NCBI GenBank assembly: GCA_009927065.1
Contig: RFNU01000243.1
Span: forward strand, 1 to 7,217
Length of the DNA: 7,217 bases
Source: a bacterium
GTDB taxonomy: Bacteria > Pseudomonadota > Gammaproteobacteria > Berkiellales > Berkiellaceae
Direction: 5' to 3'
The notes under the pieces are model-generated. The model worked only from the letters and a program-made list of their open reading frames with translations, had not been told where the DNA came from and made no database searches. A program made the translations under genes and the position numbers. Position 1 is the stretch's first letter; every line of letters starts with the position of its first letter. Positions 6,080-7,217 of the stretch are shown piece by piece.

Positions 6080-6095
6080 TGTACGTTATCGTACA
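6080..6095. terminator. Weak hairpin between convergent genes
   Basis: TGTACG (6080-6085) and CGTACA (6090-6095) form a six-base-pair stem with a TTAT loop in the 84-base gap between the convergent second paralog and the membrane-protein gene. Two G-U pairs could lengthen it. Neither side has a clear T run, so a role as a shared terminator is only suggested by position. Confidence 0.25.
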
Positions 6096-6121
6096 GGATG
6101 CTTGAATAAGTTTTGGTTTCA

Positions 6122-7217
6122 CTATTTTTTTGGTGGTGTTATTGTGTTGTCGTTTGAATTTATCTTTATACAATCCTTTGCTTTCCCGGAAAATAATGAT
6201 TGACCACAACTCATCCTGTTTGCTTGATCAATGCCATCATCTATCCTCTTTTCTGTATTAACACTGTGATAAGAGGGTGATAAACCGATTGCAGCTCTCA
6301 AATTGTCCTTAACCGTGCTGAAGAGTGATTTTTGTTCTTTTAGAGCATCAATCTCTGCTCTAAATCTGATGATATCGTTTGTTGATAATAAATCATCTAC
6401 TTTTTCACCAATAAAATATTTATGGGTAGCATTTAAGAAGTCTGAAATTCTATTATGAAACAATGTTTCATCTACAACCCTAAAAATGGGTAGAGCTGAT
6501 GCAGCTATTGCGTTAAAGATTGCAAACGTCACTGCAATAAATTGAGCGCCAGGTATAAGACTTAGACCAGTTGACAGAAGTGATCCGAGAAAAATTCCAT
6601 GAGCAATCATAAGATTATTTCTTGCTTTGTCTCGATCATATGCTAACACGGCTATTTCTTTAATAAGATTTTTTTGATCTTCAGTAAGGGAGTTTGCAGC
6701 TTCCAAACCTATTGTGTTGATTAACTCTTTCTTAAGATCGAACCCTACTTTTCCGATATTTGCCTGATGATTAATAAAAAACTGGTCGAGAGGGGTGGAT
6801 TGTGACAGCGCTTTTAACTCACGAATTTTACTGTCCAATAAAATTTGATGCATAGCAACCGTTCTTTTGATAGAACGCCTATTATAGAAAGACACAACAA
6901 CATTGACTACTGGCACCATGAGAAGCAGGAAAGTACTAACATTAAGAGCTGTTTTGATGGCAAGAGCCACATAGCCTTTCGCGGTATCCCTAATAATTTT
7001 ATCGTTTAATTCATTAAAATGCCGTTCGCCTTTAATCATTTTATTAACTAACTGCCTATCTGAAGAAAGAACAGCGTTTAAAATAGAGACTTCAGAGATC
7101 TTATTGTTCATAGTGCTCAAGGTACAACTAAACTCTATTTGATTAATAGTATTAACGTCTTTAACGTCAATTTTACCTTTTAAAGTCTTTAACATAGCAG
7201 CTAACGCATCACCATCC
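6122..7217 (-). CDS. Membrane protein of unknown function, 5' end outside the window
   Basis: The first in-window ATG (7195) gives 357 residues, but the frame is still open to the right edge and reads DGDALAA directly before that methionine. No Shine-Dalgarno sequence precedes it, so the gene probably continues beyond the window. Counting from that ATG, the protein has a helical N-terminal part and a hydrophobic stretch near 75-104 (YVALAIKTALNVSTFLLLMV then PVVNVVVSFY). A basic NRRSIKR follows, then a long helical middle part. A hydrophobic hairpin lies near 195-238 (IFLGSLLSTGLSLIPG then AQFIAVTFAIFNAI), followed by a polar, probably cytosolic C-terminal third ending in TITPPKK. No enzyme motif or family is recognised. 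Paired hydrophobic hairpins between helical regions are common in effectors inserted into host membranes, but this could be an ordinary inner-membrane protein. Confidence 0.75.
   Translation of the reverse strand, partial: DGDALAAMLKTLKGKIDVKDVNTINQIEFSCTLSTMNNKISEVSILNAVLSSDRQLVNKMIKGERHFNELNDKIIRDTAKGYVALAIKTALNVSTFLLLMVPVVNVVVSFYNRRSIKRTVAMHQILLDSKIRELKALSQSTPLDQFFINHQANIGKVGFDLKKELINTIGLEAANSLTEDQKNLIKEIAVLAYDRDKARNNLMIAHGIFLGSLLSTGLSLIPGAQFIAVTFAIFNAIAASALPIFRVVDETLFHNRISDFLNATHKYFIGEKVDDLLSTNDIIRFRAEIDALKEQKSLFSTVKDNLRAAIGLSPSYHSVNTEKRIDDGIDQANRMSCGQSLFSGKAKDCIKINSNDNTITPPKK

Noticed and set aside
6080..6095. TGTACG-TTAT-CGTACA as an operator
   Set aside because: It sits between two convergent gene ends, not at a promoter, so a weak terminator or no function is more likely.
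5940..6203. 87-codon plus-strand ORF and a 99-codon minus-strand ORF in the same area
   Set aside because: Both overlap the ends of the convergent second paralog and membrane-protein genes in other frames and have no recognisable features.

Overview
The window is AT-rich (roughly one third GC in the genes, by eye). It carries accessory genes of the kind found in intracellular gammaproteobacteria such as Legionella, Coxiella and Berkiella: kinase-like proteins, charged helical proteins, membrane proteins of no obvious metabolic role, and long intergenic gaps. The taxonomic guess rests on protein style and composition only. No rRNA, tRNA, housekeeping gene or secretion-system gene is present to confirm it. 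No CRISPR array or intact insertion sequence is seen.

Layout. (1) Positions 72-1301, minus strand: a protein kinase-fold protein with glycine loop, catalytic loop and DFG all visible, followed by about four hydrophobic segments. A 24-residue ORF overlaps its stop by ATGA. (2) 1302-1743: a 442-base spacer with a good promoter for each flanking gene, a TTAAT-rich tract and a possible transposase scrap. (3) 1744-3567, plus strand, and 4418-6037, plus strand: two closely related paralogs with an atypical kinase-like core. Between them lie a GC-richer spacer and a small charged helical protein on the minus strand (3941-4321) that ends in a strong hairpin terminator. (4) 6122-7217, minus strand: a membrane protein whose reading frame runs off the right edge.

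How it fits together. The two paralogs share two long, nearly colinear blocks and a similar non-coding leader, so they arose by duplication of a gene with its 5' region. They then diverged in two ways: about 79 codons just after the kinase-like core are present only in the first copy, and the C-terminal tails are unrelated. With the membrane-anchored kinase next door, the region looks like a small cluster of candidate secreted effectors acting on host signalling or membranes. That role is inference; the sequence shows kinase-like motifs and duplication, not secretion or activity.
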